Positions 1 through 10,433 are shown, counted from the first letter of the stretch. The stretch is 64,000 nucleotides of DNA from Rhizobium sp. BK418 (GCF_004341105.1 NZ_SLZK01000001.1:558001-622000), one strand, 5' to 3'. A program made the numbers and translations. The notes: a model not told the origin generated them from the letters alone.

Positions 1-405
1 CTGCCAGCCGACCGGGGTGCGCTGGAGGCGCATGCCAACGGCGTGACCGGCATTGCCGAAATTGTGCTTGGGGCGCCGGAGCCTACGGCCTTCAGCGAAT
101 TCGTTACTGCGACGGTAAAAGCCACCTCTGTCGAGGAAACGAGTTTTGGGCTCGACGTGTCCACCGATAACGCAAAGATCAGTCTGATGACCCCGGAGGG
201 GTTGGAGGCCTATTTCGATTTGGTCACGCCGGATACGGATCGCGGCCTGCGTGGCCGGGCGATCCTCTTTGCTGTCGGCGATCGGACAGTGACAGAAGCG
301 CATTTGGCTGCTAACGGGGTGACCTATACACGCAAGGGCAACCGTATTCTGGTGGAGCCCGCGCCCGGCCAGGGCGTGCTCTTCGCTTTCGAGGAAACAT
401 CATGA
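1..405 (+). CDS. VOC (glyoxalase-like) family protein, C-terminal part
   Basis: The reading frame is open from the first base of the window, so the gene begins upstream and only its last 134 residues are visible. The visible part ([10 protein letters not shown], a beta-rich middle, then [20 protein letters not shown] near the end) looks like a glyoxalase-like/VOC domain, a fold used by metal-dependent dioxygenases, lyases and isomerases. Its substrate cannot be told. The stop codon overlaps the start of kdsA in an ATGA, so the two are probably co-translated. In rhizobia a VOC protein commonly precedes kdsA. The family call rests on general resemblance and on that context. Confidence 0.65.
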   Translation: MPADRGALEAHANGVTGIAEIVLGAPEPTAFSEFVTATVKATSVEETSFGLDVSTDNAKISLMTPEGLEAYFDLVTPDTDRGLRGRAILFAVGDRTVTEAHLAANGVTYTRKGNRILVEPAPGQGVLFAFEETS

Positions 406-1247
406 GCACCAATACCAATTCCGTGGTGACGGTCGGCGAGGGTGCCGGCAAGGTCACCTTCTCCAACACCGGCCGCCTGTCGCTGATCGCTGGTGCCTGC
501 GAACTGGAAAGCCGCGATCACGCGTTCATGGTTGCCGGGACCCTGAAGGAGCTTTGCGCCAAGCTCGGCATCGGCCTCGTCTACAAGACCTCTTTCGACA
601 AGGCGAACCGCTCGTCCCTGTCGAGCAAGCGCGGCGTCGGCCTTGAGAAAGGGCTGGAAATCTTTGCCGATCTGAAGAAGGAACTCGGCATTCCGGTTCT
701 GACTGACATCCATAATGAAGAACAATGCGTCGAAGTGGCCAAGGTCGTCGATATTCTGCAGATACCCGCCTTCCTGTCCCGCCAGACGGATCTTTTGGTG
801 GCCGCCGCCAAGACCGGCCGCGTTATCAATGTCAAGAAGGGCCAGTTTCTGGCGCCCTGGGATATGAAGAACGTCCTTGGCAAGCTGAACCAGAGCGGCA
901 ATCCCAACATCCTGCTCTGCGAACGCGGCGCGTCCTTCGGCTATAATACGCTGGTCTCCGACATGCGTTCCCTGCCGATCATGGCAGCAACGAGTGCGCC
1001 GGTCATCTTCGACGCCACGCACTCGGTCCAGCAGCCGGGCGGGCAGGGGGAAACGTCCGGGGGAGAGCGGCAATTCGTGGAAACGCTGGCACGTGCGGCC
1101 GTGGCTGTCGGCGTCGCCGGCGTCTTCATCGAAACCCATCAGGATCCCGACAATGCGCCCTGCGACGGCCCCAACATGGTCTACCTCAGGGACATGCCGC
1201 GGCTTCTGGAAAAGCTCCTGGCCTTCGACGCGGTTGCCAAGCGCTGA
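402..1247 (+). CDS. kdsA: 3-deoxy-8-phosphooctulonate (KDO-8-P) synthase
   Basis: Cytosolic enzyme that condenses phosphoenolpyruvate with arabinose-5-phosphate to give KDO-8-phosphate, the precursor of the inner-core sugar of lipopolysaccharide. The 281 residues match the family length. Visible signatures are [11 protein letters not shown] (about residues 62-72), [34 protein letters not shown] and [14 protein letters not shown]. The early motif reads AGACELES with Cys at residue 33. In this family a Cys here marks the metal-dependent class, while the E. coli-type enzyme has Asn. The start overlaps the preceding VOC gene by 4 bases. The enolase gene 141 bases downstream belongs to a different pathway but also handles PEP. 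Confidence 0.96.
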   Translation: MSTNTNSVVTVGEGAGKVTFSNTGRLSLIAGACELESRDHAFMVAGTLKELCAKLGIGLVYKTSFDKANRSSLSSKRGVGLEKGLEIFADLKKELGIPVLTDIHNEEQCVEVAKVVDILQIPAFLSRQTDLLVAAAKTGRVINVKKGQFLAPWDMKNVLGKLNQSGNPNILLCERGASFGYNTLVSDMRSLPIMAATSAPVIFDATHSVQQPGGQGETSGGERQFVETLARAAVAVGVAGVFIETHQDPDNAPCDGPNMVYLRDMPRLLEKLLAFDAVAKR

Positions 1248-1325
1248 CAGTCAAAAGCCTGACATGATCGTGCTATAGCGACGATCAGAGATGCAGGTCG
1301 AACGTGTCGCAAACCGCCATTGTAA

Positions 1326-2663
<1,338 letters not shown>

Positions 2664-2691
2664 TACGAACTGTTAAATCAGGGATTTGGAA

Positions 2692-2715
2692 CCCGCGCTC
2701 CGGCGCGGGTTTTTT
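2692..2715 (+). terminator. Intrinsic terminator after eno
   Basis: A perfect 7-bp stem, CCCGCGC (2692-2698) and GCGCGGG (2703-2709), with a TCCG loop, is followed at once by six T residues (2710-2715). This is a textbook Rho-independent terminator just past the enolase stop codon. Confidence 0.9.
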
Positions 2716-2808
2716 GTTGAGTCTGTGCCGGAGAGCTTCAGAGTCAACGAACGGTTAATCTCTGCGCGTTAAATTGAGATGATTGGTAATGCGTTAGAGC
2801 ATGCGTGT

Positions 2809-3129
2809 ATGTGGACAAAGCATCATAAGAAGAGAAAGACCGGTCGCTTCGTCATTCCGGCCATGACGGTCGCCTTCCTCTCCTATTTCGGCTATCATTG
2901 TATCCATGGTGACTATGGTCTGCGTGCGACGGAGGCGTTCGAGCGCCAGCGTATCGCGCGCGAGAAGGAATTGGCCGTGTTAAAGGCCAAACGCGAGCAT
3001 CTGGAGGCGCAGGTGGCGTTGCTCAGTGACGGCTCGCTGGACAAGGATATGCTTGACGAAAAGGCCCGGTATCAGCTCAATATGTCGCGCGCGGACGAGA
3101 TTGTCATTTACAATCATTACCGCAATTAA
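2809..3129 (+). CDS. FtsB/DivIC-like septum formation initiator protein
   Basis: Small bitopic membrane protein of the divisome, proposed to help link FtsQ, FtsL and the septal cell-wall machinery. From this start it has 106 residues: a basic N-terminus (WTKHHKKRKTGR), one membrane segment (about residues 14-31, IPAMTVAFLSYFGYHCIHG), a coiled coil (about 40-75, rich in Glu/Lys/Arg/Leu) and a short C-terminal tail (LNMSRADEIVIYNHYRN) typical of the family. An upstream in-frame ATG at 2779 would add ten residues. I prefer 2809 because the protein then begins with the basic stretch expected before the membrane anchor. Neither start has a strong ribosome-binding site. The gene lies between eno and pdhA, a common rhizobial arrangement. 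Confidence 0.82.
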   Translation: MWTKHHKKRKTGRFVIPAMTVAFLSYFGYHCIHGDYGLRATEAFERQRIAREKELAVLKAKREHLEAQVALLSDGSLDKDMLDEKARYQLNMSRADEIVIYNHYRN

Positions 3130-3188
3130 CCGAATTCAAGTTAATTTAATATTTTTGTTTTTTATCAATAATTTACTGGTGAATATGA

Positions 3189-3209
3189 GCCATGCAATTA
3201 TGGCATTGC
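3189..3209. promoter_or_regulatory. AT-rich pdhA upstream region with overlapping inverted repeats
   Basis: The 146 bases before pdhA are strongly AT-rich compared with their surroundings. They contain two interleaved short inverted repeats: GCCAT (3189-3193)/ATGGC (3200-3204) and GCAAT (3194-3198)/ATTGC (3205-3209). This is a plausible promoter/operator region for the pyruvate dehydrogenase operon. The regulator is unknown and no clear -35/-10 pair was assigned. Confidence 0.3.
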
Positions 3210-3275
3210 TGTGGTCATTTTTCTTCCCTATGGTACGCGCCACCTGAGAACCGATAAATCCATAGGGAGGGTTGA

Positions 3276-4322
3276 ATGGCGTTGCGCAAAACCGCGACCG
3301 TTTCCAGCCGCAAAACCAGTGCGAAATCTGCAGCCAAGGCGTCGAATGGCGGTCCCATCGCCGATTTCGATCGCGATGAGGAGCTGAAGGCCTATCGCGA
3401 GATGCTGCTCATCCGCCGTTTCGAAGAAAAGGCGGGCCAGCTGTACGGCATGGGTTTCATCGGTGGTTTCTGTCACCTTTATATCGGCCAGGAAGCTGTC
3501 GTCGTCGGCATGCAGATGGCGCAGAAGGAAGGCGATCAGGTCATCACGGCCTATCGCGACCACGGTCATATGCTGGCTACCGGCATGGAAGCCCGCGGCG
3601 TCATGGCAGAGCTGACCGGCCGTCGCAGCGGTTATTCGCGCGGCAAGGGCGGCTCGATGCACATGTTCTCCAAGGAGAAGCATTTCTACGGCGGTCACGG
3701 TATCGTTGGTGCGCAGGTGTCGCTCGGCACCGGTCTCGCCTTCGCCAACAAGTATCGTGGCAACAATTCAGTCGCTGTCGCCTATTTCGGTGACGGTGCG
3801 GCCAACCAGGGGCAGGTCTACGAGAGCTTCAACATGGCTGCTCTCTGGAAGCTGCCGATCGTCTATATCGTCGAAAACAACCGCTACGCCATGGGTACCT
3901 CGACGGCCCGTGCCACCGCGCAATCGAACTACTCGCTGCGCGGTTCCGGCTTCGGCATTCCCGGCGTTCAGGTCGACGGCATGGACGTTCGCGCCGTCAA
4001 GGCGGCTGCCGACGAAGCACTTGAGCATTGCCGCTCCGGTAAGGGCCCGATCATCCTGGAAATGCTGACCTATCGTTATCGCGGTCACTCCATGTCCGAC
4101 CCGGCGAAATACCGTACGAAGGAAGAAGTGCAGAAGATGCGCTCCGAGCAGGATCCAATCGAGCAGGTGCGCGTGCGCGTCATGGAAAAGGGCTGGGCGA
4201 CCGAAGACGATCTGAAGGCGATCGACAAGGAAGTCCGCGATATTGTCGCCGACAGCGCCGATTTCGCCCAGGCCGATCCAGAACCGGATGCATCCGAACT
4301 CTACACCGACATTCTGCTCTAA
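3276..4322 (+). CDS. pdhA: Pyruvate dehydrogenase E1 component, alpha subunit
   Basis: Thiamine-diphosphate subunit of the pyruvate dehydrogenase complex. With PdhB it decarboxylates pyruvate and transfers the acetyl group to lipoyl domains. The 348 residues include an Ala/Lys/Ser-rich N-terminal tail of about 25 residues, the entry motif IGQEA, the GGSMHMF loop, and the ThDP motif that begins GDGAANQG at about residue 172 and ends ENNRYAMGT. YRYRGHSMSDP near residue 265 is the usual phosphorylation-loop region of the alpha subunit. A strong ribosome-binding site (AGGGAGGG) precedes the ATG. It is the first gene of a long operon, with pdhB 15 bases downstream. Confidence 0.97.
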   Translation: MALRKTATVSSRKTSAKSAAKASNGGPIADFDRDEELKAYREMLLIRRFEEKAGQLYGMGFIGGFCHLYIGQEAVVVGMQMAQKEGDQVITAYRDHGHMLATGMEARGVMAELTGRRSGYSRGKGGSMHMFSKEKHFYGGHGIVGAQVSLGTGLAFANKYRGNNSVAVAYFGDGAANQGQVYESFNMAALWKLPIVYIVENNRYAMGTSTARATAQSNYSLRGSGFGIPGVQVDGMDVRAVKAAADEALEHCRSGKGPIILEMLTYRYRGHSMSDPAKYRTKEEVQKMRSEQDPIEQVRVRVMEKGWATEDDLKAIDKEVRDIVADSADFAQADPEPDASELYTDILL

Positions 4323-4337
4323 TCGGGGAGGGAACCC

Positions 4338-5735
4338 ATGCCTATCGATATCCTCATGCCCGCCCTCTCTCCGACGATGGAAGAAGGCACGCTGTCCAAG
4401 TGGCTCAAGAAGGAAGGTGACAAGGTCACATCAGGTGACGTGATTGCCGAAATCGAAACCGACAAGGCGACGATGGAAGTTGAAGCCGTCGATGAAGGCA
4501 TCATCGGCAAGCTCCTGGTTCCGGCCGGTACCGAAAACGTAAAGGTCAATGCCAAGATCGCCGTCTTGCTGCAGGACGGCGAATCCGCCGACGCGATTTC
4601 CGCCGCGCCGGCTGCCGCTCAGCCGGCTCCGGCCGCTGCCCCACAGGTTGCCCAGGAAGAGAAGCCGACCAACACCGGTTCGGCCGCTGCTCCCGTCCCG
4701 GCTGAGCCCAAGGCATTCGTACCGAACGATCCGGAAATTCCGGCTGGCACCGAGATGGTCTCGACCACGGTTCGTGAGGCGCTTCGCGATGCCATGGCCG
4801 AAGAAATGCGCGCAGACGAAAGCGTTTTCGTCATGGGTGAAGAAGTCGCCGAATACCAGGGCGCCTATAAGGTGACCCAGGGCCTGCTGCAGGAATTCGG
4901 TGCACGCCGCGTCGTCGATACGCCTATCACCGAGCATGGTTTTGCCGGCGTCGGCGTCGGTGCGGCTATGGCCGGCCTGAAGCCGATCGTCGAATTCATG
5001 ACCTTCAACTTCGCCATGCAGGCGATCGACCAGATCATCAACTCCGCTGCCAAAACGCTCTATATGTCCGGCGGCCAGATGGGTGCTCCGATCGTCTTCC
5101 GCGGTCCGAACGGCGCTGCTGCTCGCGTTGCGGCCCAGCACAGCCAGGATTACGCCGCATGGTACAGCCATGTCCCGGGTCTCAAGGTCGTCATGCCTTA
5201 CACGGCATCCGACGCTAAGGGCCTTCTCAAGGCTGCTATCCGTGATCCGAACCCGGTCATCTTCCTCGAGAACGAAATTCTCTACGGCCAGCATTTCGAT
5301 GTCCCGAAGCTCGACAATTTCGTCCTGCCTATCGGCAAGGCCCGCATCCACCGTCCGGGCAAAGATGTCACGGTCGTTTCCTTCGGCATCGGCATGACCT
5401 ATGCGACGAAGGCGGTTGCCGAGCTCGAAAAGATCGGCATCGACGTCGAACTGATCGACCTTCGCACCATCCGCCCGATGGACCTTCCGACGGTCATCGA
5501 GTCGGTCAAGAAGACCGGCCGTCTGGTCACCGTCGAGGAAGGCTATCCGCAGTCGTCGGTCGGCACGGAAATCGCCACGCGGGTCATGCAGCAGGCCTTC
5601 GATTACCTCGATGCGCCGATCCTGACGATTGCCGGCAAGGATGTTCCGATGCCTTACGCCGCCAACCTCGAGAAGCTCGCGCTTCCGAATGTCGGCGAAG
5701 TGGTCGATGCGGTGAAAGCCGTTTGCTACAAATAA
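4338..5735 (+). CDS. pdhB: Pyruvate dehydrogenase E1 component, beta subunit with N-terminal lipoyl domain
   Basis: Beta subunit of the E1 decarboxylase. At 465 residues it is about 130 longer than a plain E1-beta, because residues 1-80 form a complete lipoyl domain (lipoylated Lys at residue 43 in [11 protein letters not shown]). An Ala/Pro-rich linker (about 85-135) then leads to the transketolase-like E1-beta domain ([39 protein letters not shown]). The C-terminal transketolase domain includes [11 protein letters not shown] and DLRTIRPMD. An E1-beta that carries a lipoyl domain is a known alpha-proteobacterial trait. The gene lies between pdhA and pdhC with 14-15 base gaps and a GGGGAGGG-type ribosome-binding site. 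Confidence 0.97.
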   Translation: MPIDILMPALSPTMEEGTLSKWLKKEGDKVTSGDVIAEIETDKATMEVEAVDEGIIGKLLVPAGTENVKVNAKIAVLLQDGESADAISAAPAAAQPAPAAAPQVAQEEKPTNTGSAAAPVPAEPKAFVPNDPEIPAGTEMVSTTVREALRDAMAEEMRADESVFVMGEEVAEYQGAYKVTQGLLQEFGARRVVDTPITEHGFAGVGVGAAMAGLKPIVEFMTFNFAMQAIDQIINSAAKTLYMSGGQMGAPIVFRGPNGAAARVAAQHSQDYAAWYSHVPGLKVVMPYTASDAKGLLKAAIRDPNPVIFLENEILYGQHFDVPKLDNFVLPIGKARIHRPGKDVTVVSFGIGMTYATKAVAELEKIGIDVELIDLRTIRPMDLPTVIESVKKTGRLVTVEEGYPQSSVGTEIATRVMQQAFDYLDAPILTIAGKDVPMPYAANLEKLALPNVGEVVDAVKAVCYK

Positions 5736-5750
5736 GGGGAGGGCCTTTCG

Positions 5751-7109
5751 ATGCCGATCAATATCACGATGCCCGCCCTCTCTCCGACCATGGAAGAAGG
5801 CAACCTGGCCAAGTGGCTGGTCAAGGAAGGCGATACGGTCAAATCTGGTGATGTGATCGCCGAGATCGAGACCGACAAGGCGACGATGGAAGTCGAAGCT
5901 GTCGACGAAGGCACTGTTGCCAAGCTCGTCGTTCCCGCTGGCACCGAAGGCGTCAAGGTCAATGCCCTGATCGCCGTTCTGGCAGGCGAAGGCGAAGATG
6001 TCGCCGCTGCTGCAAGCGGTGCTGGTTCGGCCGCCCCTGCGCCGAAAGCAGAAGCTGCTCCGGTGCAGGCCGAGGCGCCGAAGGCTGAGGCAGCACCTGC
6101 GCCGGCGCAATCGGCTCCGACAACTGCTCCGGCACCGGCTGCCGTTTCGTCCAGCGGCGCGCGCACTTTCTCGTCGCCGCTTGCCCGTCGTCTCGCCAAG
6201 GAAGCCGGGATCGATCTTTCCGCTGTTGCCGGCACTGGTCCCCATGGACGTGTCGTCAAGAGCGATATCGAAGCCGCCGTTGCCGGCGGAGCCAAGCCCG
6301 CCCCGGCCGCCGCTGCTGCGGCTGCCCCGCAGGCCGCTGCACCGGCTCCGGCCGCTGCCGCTCCGAAGGGCGCTTCGGACGAAGCCGTCCTCAAGCTCTT
6401 CGAGCAAGGTTCTTACGAACTCGTACCGCATGACGGTATGCGCAAGACGATCGCCCGCCGCCTCGTGGAATCCAAGCAGACCGTTCCGCATTTCTATGTG
6501 TCGGTCGATTGCGAGCTCGATGCACTGATGGCTCTGCGTGCCCAGTTGAACGATGCCGCTCCCCGCAAGGACGGTGCTCCGGCCTACAAGCTCTCGGTCA
6601 ATGACATGGTCATCAAGGCCATGGCCCTGGCGCTACGCGATGTTCCGGACGCCAACGTTTCGTGGACCGAAAGCGCCATGGTCAAGCACAGGCACGCCGA
6701 TGTCGGTGTGGCTGTCTCGATCCCCGGCGGCTTGATCACGCCGATCGTCCGCAAGGCCGAGGAGAAGACGCTGTCGACCATCTCCAACGAGATGCGCGAT
6801 CTCGGCAAACGAGCGAAGGACCGCAAGCTGAAACCTGAGGAATATCAGGGCGGTACGACTTCGGTCTCCAACATGGGCATGATGGGCGTGAAGAACTTCG
6901 CAGCCGTCATCAACCCGCCGCATGCGACAATCCTCGCAGTCGGCGCAGGCGAACAGCGCGTCATTGTCAAGAATGGCGAAATGGCGATTGCAACGGTCAT
7001 GACCGTGACGCTCTCGACCGACCATCGCTGCGTCGACGGCGCTCTCGGCGCCGAGCTGCTGCAGGCTTTCAAGGGCTACATCGAAAATCCGATGGGCATG
7101 CTGGTCTAA
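5751..7109 (+). CDS. pdhC: Pyruvate dehydrogenase E2, dihydrolipoamide acetyltransferase
   Basis: Core acetyltransferase of the pyruvate dehydrogenase complex, transferring acetyl from lipoate to CoA. The 452 residues comprise one lipoyl domain (1-80, lipoyl Lys43), a long Ala/Pro linker, a peripheral-subunit-binding domain (about 138-180, [34 protein letters not shown]), a second Ala/Pro linker, and the catalytic domain from about residue 225. The active-site motif HRCVDG is at residues 425-430 (His425, Asp429). The first 50 residues are almost the same as the lipoyl domain of PdhB, which points to an internal duplication. A good GGGGAGGG ribosome-binding site precedes the start. Confidence 0.97.
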   Translation: MPINITMPALSPTMEEGNLAKWLVKEGDTVKSGDVIAEIETDKATMEVEAVDEGTVAKLVVPAGTEGVKVNALIAVLAGEGEDVAAAASGAGSAAPAPKAEAAPVQAEAPKAEAAPAPAQSAPTTAPAPAAVSSSGARTFSSPLARRLAKEAGIDLSAVAGTGPHGRVVKSDIEAAVAGGAKPAPAAAAAAAPQAAAPAPAAAAPKGASDEAVLKLFEQGSYELVPHDGMRKTIARRLVESKQTVPHFYVSVDCELDALMALRAQLNDAAPRKDGAPAYKLSVNDMVIKAMALALRDVPDANVSWTESAMVKHRHADVGVAVSIPGGLITPIVRKAEEKTLSTISNEMRDLGKRAKDRKLKPEEYQGGTTSVSNMGMMGVKNFAAVINPPHATILAVGAGEQRVIVKNGEMAIATVMTVTLSTDHRCVDGALGAELLQAFKGYIENPMGMLV

Positions 7110-7130
7110 GCAAGACGCGGGAGGGCGGAC

Positions 7131-7772
7131 ATGACGAAGACTGTTCTTTGCTATGGTGATTCGCTGACCTGGGGCTATGACGCCGACACGATCGGCCGTC
7201 ATGCCTACGAGAACCGCTGGCCGAGCGTGCTTCAGGCAACGCTCGGAAGCGAGGCTCGCGTCATCGCGGAAGGCCTGAATGGCCGCACCACTGCTTTCGA
7301 TGACCATCTTGCCGATTGTGATCGCAACGGCGCACGCATCCTGCCGACTATACTGCAGACGCATGCGCCGCTCGATCTCGTCATCCTGCTGCTCGGCACC
7401 AATGACATGAAGCCGGTCGTCGCCGGCTCCGCCTTTGCCGCATGCCAGGGCATCGGTCGTCTGGTGCGTCTGATCCGCAACCATGCCTGGCCCTTCGAAT
7501 TCGACGGGCCGGAGATCCTGATCGTGGCGCCGCCGGCGATCTGCGAGACGGGCAACGTGCCCTTCGCAGCATCATTTCCCGGCGGCATCGAGGAATCGGC
7601 AAAGCTTCCGACGCTTTACCGTGACCTTGCCGACGAACTCGGATGTGGCTTCTTCGACGGCAATTCCGTCGCAAGGACCACGCCGCTCGACGGTATCCAC
7701 CTCGATGCCGAGAATACGCGTGCGCTCGGTCGCGGTCTCGAGCCAATCGTTCGGATGATGCTGGGTCTCTGA
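7131..7772 (+). CDS. SGNH/GDSL-family hydrolase (arylesterase-like)
   Basis: A 213-residue SGNH hydrolase. Block I is CYGDSLTWGYDAD (nucleophile Ser at residue 10), the block III Asn is in LLGTNDMK (about residues 86-93), and the catalytic Asp/His pair is in TPLDGIHLDAENT near residue 190. No signal peptide is seen, so it should be cytosolic. The family hydrolyses short acyl or aryl esters, thioesters and carbohydrate esters, so the substrate here is open. It sits 21 bases after pdhC with a GGGAGGG ribosome-binding site, which places it inside the pyruvate dehydrogenase operon. A role in thioester or acetyl-ester clean-up is possible but is only inference. Confidence 0.88.
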   Translation: MTKTVLCYGDSLTWGYDADTIGRHAYENRWPSVLQATLGSEARVIAEGLNGRTTAFDDHLADCDRNGARILPTILQTHAPLDLVILLLGTNDMKPVVAGSAFAACQGIGRLVRLIRNHAWPFEFDGPEILIVAPPAICETGNVPFAASFPGGIEESAKLPTLYRDLADELGCGFFDGNSVARTTPLDGIHLDAENTRALGRGLEPIVRMMLGL

Positions 7773-7774
7773 CG

Positions 7775-8353
7775 GTGGTGGCCTTCCTCGCCCTCCGAAC
7801 AGCTTCCCGAAGGGATGCCTCGGAGCTGGCGATCCTGGCGGACATTGCCTCACATGGCTTTGCCTCGTGGCTCTGGTTTGCCGATGTTGCAAGCGGCATG
7901 AGCGATACGCCGCTCGAGCGGGGCCGGCTGAAGATGAGCGACGAGGCGCTGGGCGGCTGGAAGAATGCGGTCATCGGCGAGGCCTATGACGAGATCGCCG
8001 GAATGGCGATCGGTTATGAAGTGGATGAAGGCATCCGCGATCTCGAAGCGCGGCATCCGGCCATAGCGCCGATGCTGGCGATGCAGAGATCGGTGATTGG
8101 ACACTGGTTTATTGGCAGTCTCGCGGTCTATCGCCATATGCGCGGTATCGGCATCGGCAAGAGATTGCTTGGGGACCAGATAGAGAGGGCAAGTGGGCTG
8201 CCGGTCAGCCTGATCACCTCCGATAATAATGAAGCGGCTCTGTCGCTTTACGGAAGAAACGGATTTTCGGAAGCGGCGCGCATGGACGCTGTGCCGTTCT
8301 TCGATAACAGCAAGAAGCACGCCTGGGTTCTGATGACCCGCGCGGGAGCGTAA
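7775..8353 (+). CDS. GNAT-family N-acetyltransferase
   Basis: From a GTG at 7775, two bases past the stop of the GDSL gene, it encodes 192 residues (MVAFLALRTASRRDASEL). The C-terminal half has the GNAT acetyl-CoA loop (VYRHMRGIGIGKRLL, about residues 120-134) and the usual end pattern SDNNEAALSLYGRNGFSEAARMDAVPF. The longer frame that opens at 7643 is rejected because it would overlap the GDSL hydrolase by 130 bases with unlikely Arg-rich sequence. Acceptor substrate unknown. It is positioned between pdhC and lpdA, so it is co-transcribed with enzymes that make acetyl-CoA, its likely donor. Confidence 0.82.
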   Translation: MVAFLALRTASRRDASELAILADIASHGFASWLWFADVASGMSDTPLERGRLKMSDEALGGWKNAVIGEAYDEIAGMAIGYEVDEGIRDLEARHPAIAPMLAMQRSVIGHWFIGSLAVYRHMRGIGIGKRLLGDQIERASGLPVSLITSDNNEAALSLYGRNGFSEAARMDAVPFFDNSKKHAWVLMTRAGA

Positions 8354-8369
8354 CAAAGGCAGGGAAGCA

Positions 8370-9815
8370 ATGGCTCAATCCTACGACGTCATCGTCATCG
8401 GTTCCGGTCCCGGCGGTTATATCGCCGCCATCCGCGCCGCACAACTCGGCCTCAAGGTCGCCTGCGTCGAGCGCGAACATCTTGCCGGCATCTGCTCCAA
8501 CTGGGGCTGCATCCCGACCAAGGCATTGCTGCGCTCCGCAGACGTCCTGCATGCCGCACAACACGGCAAGGATTACGGTCTGACGCTTGAAGGCACGATC
8601 AGGCCTGATATCAAGGCGATCGTCGCCCGTTCGCGCGGCATCGCACATCGCATGAACAATGGCGTCGGCTTCCTGTTCAAGAAGAACAAGGTCGATGTCA
8701 TCTGGGGCGAAGCCAAGATCACCAAACCCGGCGAGATCGTCGTTTCCAAGACGACGAAGAAGCCGATGGAGCCGATGGGTCCGGTGCCGAAGAATGCGCT
8801 GGGCGAAGGCACCTACACCGCAAAGCACATCATCGTCGCGACCGGTGCCCGTCCGCGTGCCCTGCCGGGCATCGAGCCGGATGGAAAGCTGATCTGGACC
8901 TACTTCGAAGCGATGAAGGCTGACGAATTGCCGAAGTCCCTGCTCGTCATGGGCTCGGGCGCAATCGGCATCGAATTCGCAAGCTTCTACCGCACCATGG
9001 GCGTCGACGTCACCGTGGTCGAAATCATGAGCCAGGTCATGCCGGTCGAGGATGCGGAAATCTCTGCCTTCGCCAAGAAGCAGTTCGAGCGCCAGGATCT
9101 GAAGATTCATCTGGAAGCCAAGGTCGCCAAGGTGGAGAAGGGGGCAAACTCGATCACCGCCACCATCGAGAAGAAGGATGGCACGACCGAGACGATCACT
9201 GCCGACCGCATGATCTCGGCCGTTGGCGTACAGGCCAACGTCGAAGGCATCGGCCTTGAAGCTATTGGCGTGAAGACCGATCGCGGTTTCATCGCCGTCG
9301 ACGGTTATGGCAAGACCAACGTACCCGGAATCTATGCGATCGGCGACGTTGCCGGCCCGCCGCTTCTGGCTCATAAGGCCGAGCATGAAGGCGTCATCTG
9401 CGTCGAAAAGATCGCCGGTCTGCCGAATGTTCATCCGATGGACAAGCTGAAGATCCCGGGCTGCACCTATTGCAACCCGCAGGTGGCTTCCGTCGGACTG
9501 ACGGAGGCCAAGGCCAAGGAGCAAGGCCGCGATATCCGCGTGGGCCGTTTCCCTTTCAGCGCCAACGGCAAGGCTGTCGCGCTCGGCGAGGATCAGGGGC
9601 TGGTCAAGACGATCTTCGACAAGAAGACCGGCGAACTGCTCGGCGCCCATATGGTTGGCGCTGAAGTCACCGAACTCATTCAGGGCTTCGTGGTCGCCAT
9701 GAATCTGGAGACGACCGAAGAAGAACTGATGCACACGATCTTCCCGCATCCGACAATTTCAGAGACGATGAAGGAAAGCGTGCTCGATGCTTACGGCCGC
9801 GTGCTGAACGCTTGA
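8370..9815 (+). CDS. lpdA: Dihydrolipoyl dehydrogenase (E3)
   Basis: FAD flavoprotein that reoxidises dihydrolipoamide with NAD+ in the pyruvate dehydrogenase complex. It has 481 residues: the FAD motif GSGPGGYIAAIRAAQLG at about 11, a redox disulfide CSNWGC (Cys42, Cys47), the NAD-binding motif GSGAIGIEFASFYRTMG at about 194, the second FAD contact YAIGDVAGPPLLAHKA, and the C-terminal interface motif HPHPTISE with the catalytic His/Glu pair. It reads AGICSNWGCIPTKALL where many homologues have GGTCLNVGCIPSKALL, a known subgroup variant. It is the last structural complex gene of the operon, 16 bases after the GNAT gene. Confidence 0.96.
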   Translation: MAQSYDVIVIGSGPGGYIAAIRAAQLGLKVACVEREHLAGICSNWGCIPTKALLRSADVLHAAQHGKDYGLTLEGTIRPDIKAIVARSRGIAHRMNNGVGFLFKKNKVDVIWGEAKITKPGEIVVSKTTKKPMEPMGPVPKNALGEGTYTAKHIIVATGARPRALPGIEPDGKLIWTYFEAMKADELPKSLLVMGSGAIGIEFASFYRTMGVDVTVVEIMSQVMPVEDAEISAFAKKQFERQDLKIHLEAKVAKVEKGANSITATIEKKDGTTETITADRMISAVGVQANVEGIGLEAIGVKTDRGFIAVDGYGKTNVPGIYAIGDVAGPPLLAHKAEHEGVICVEKIAGLPNVHPMDKLKIPGCTYCNPQVASVGLTEAKAKEQGRDIRVGRFPFSANGKAVALGEDQGLVKTIFDKKTGELLGAHMVGAEVTELIQGFVVAMNLETTEEELMHTIFPHPTISETMKESVLDAYGRVLNA

Positions 9816-9839
9816 TAATTTCCTAAGCTGCCCTCTATC

Positions 9840-9865
9840 CGGGCGGGGCGGAAAGCCGCTGCCCG
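9840..9865 (+). terminator. GC-rich hairpin after lpdA (no T tract)
   Basis: CGGGC (9840-9844) pairs with GCCCG (9861-9865), and the loop can extend the stem further (GGCGG/GCCGC around AAA). It lies 25 bases past the lpdA stop. No run of T follows, so it is more likely an mRNA-stabilising or Rho-assisted element than a full intrinsic terminator. Confidence 0.35.
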
Positions 9866-9916
9866 GGGTGAGAAATCGATCCCTTCCCGGGCTGGAAAAA
9901 ACGAGAGGAAATCATC

Positions 9917-10171
9917 ATGTCTATGGGCACGCAGTCGCTTCTCATCTTTCTGCTGATCGGCCTGGTCGCGGGCTTTCTCGCAAGCCTGGTCGTCGGCGGG
10001 GGTGGGTTGATACGATGCCTCCTGAGCGGCATCATCGGCGCGTTCGTGGGCGGGTTTCTGTTCAATGCGCTGGGGATATCGCTGGGCATTGAAAATGCAT
10101 TGGTGGTTCAGATCATCCATGCAACAGTCGGCGCCATTGTCGTGGTGCTGATTGCAAGGGCGATAGCGTAG
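9917..10171 (+). CDS. GlsB/YeaQ/YmgE-family small membrane protein (first copy)
   Basis: An 84-residue hydrophobic protein with three predicted membrane segments and the Gly-rich pattern of the transglycosylase-associated/GlsB/YeaQ family (LIGLVAGFLASLVVGGGG, then LLSGIIGAFVGGFLFNALG). These proteins are linked to stress responses in several bacteria, but their molecular role is not settled. It starts after an AGAGGAAATC ribosome-binding site and is followed 13 bases later by a second member of the same family. The placement between lpdA and lipA suggests co-transcription with the end of the pdh operon or a short operon of its own. Confidence 0.82.
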   Translation: MSMGTQSLLIFLLIGLVAGFLASLVVGGGGLIRCLLSGIIGAFVGGFLFNALGISLGIENALVVQIIHATVGAIVVVLIARAIA

Positions 10172-10184
10172 GGCAAGAGATAGG

Positions 10185-10433
10185 ATGGAAGGCGTCGGCT
10201 GGATTTCGGCAATCATCATCGGCGGACTTGCAGGCTGGCTTGCGGGCAAGCTGATGGAAGCGCGTTACGGCGTCTTGCTGAACATTGTGCTCGGCATTGT
10301 CGGTTCGGTTGTCGCTACCGCTATCCTGGCGCAGTTCCATATCGAGGTCGCCGGCGGAAGGTTCGGCTATTTCGTGACGGGCTTCATCGGCGCCTGCCTG
10401 CTTATATTCTTTGCACGGCTCGTTCGAAGATGA
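10185..10433 (+). CDS. GlsB/YeaQ/YmgE-family small membrane protein (second copy)
   Basis: An 82-residue, three-helix membrane protein: GWISAIIIGGLAGWLAGKLM, then YGVLLNIVLGIVGSVVATAILAQF and a last segment RFGYFVTGFIGACLLIFFARLVRR. Length and pattern match the GlsB/YeaQ family and its immediate upstream neighbour, so the two probably arose by tandem duplication followed by divergence. The C-terminal FARLVRR is basic and probably cytoplasmic. Function unknown beyond the family association with envelope stress. Confidence 0.82.
   Translation: MEGVGWISAIIIGGLAGWLAGKLMEARYGVLLNIVLGIVGSVVATAILAQFHIEVAGGRFGYFVTGFIGACLLIFFARLVRR

Noticed and set aside
4431..6491. 686-codon open frame on the minus strand across pdhB and pdhC
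   Set aside because: It lies antisense to two well-supported genes, is very rich in Arg/Gly/Asp, and follows from the codon bias of the real genes.
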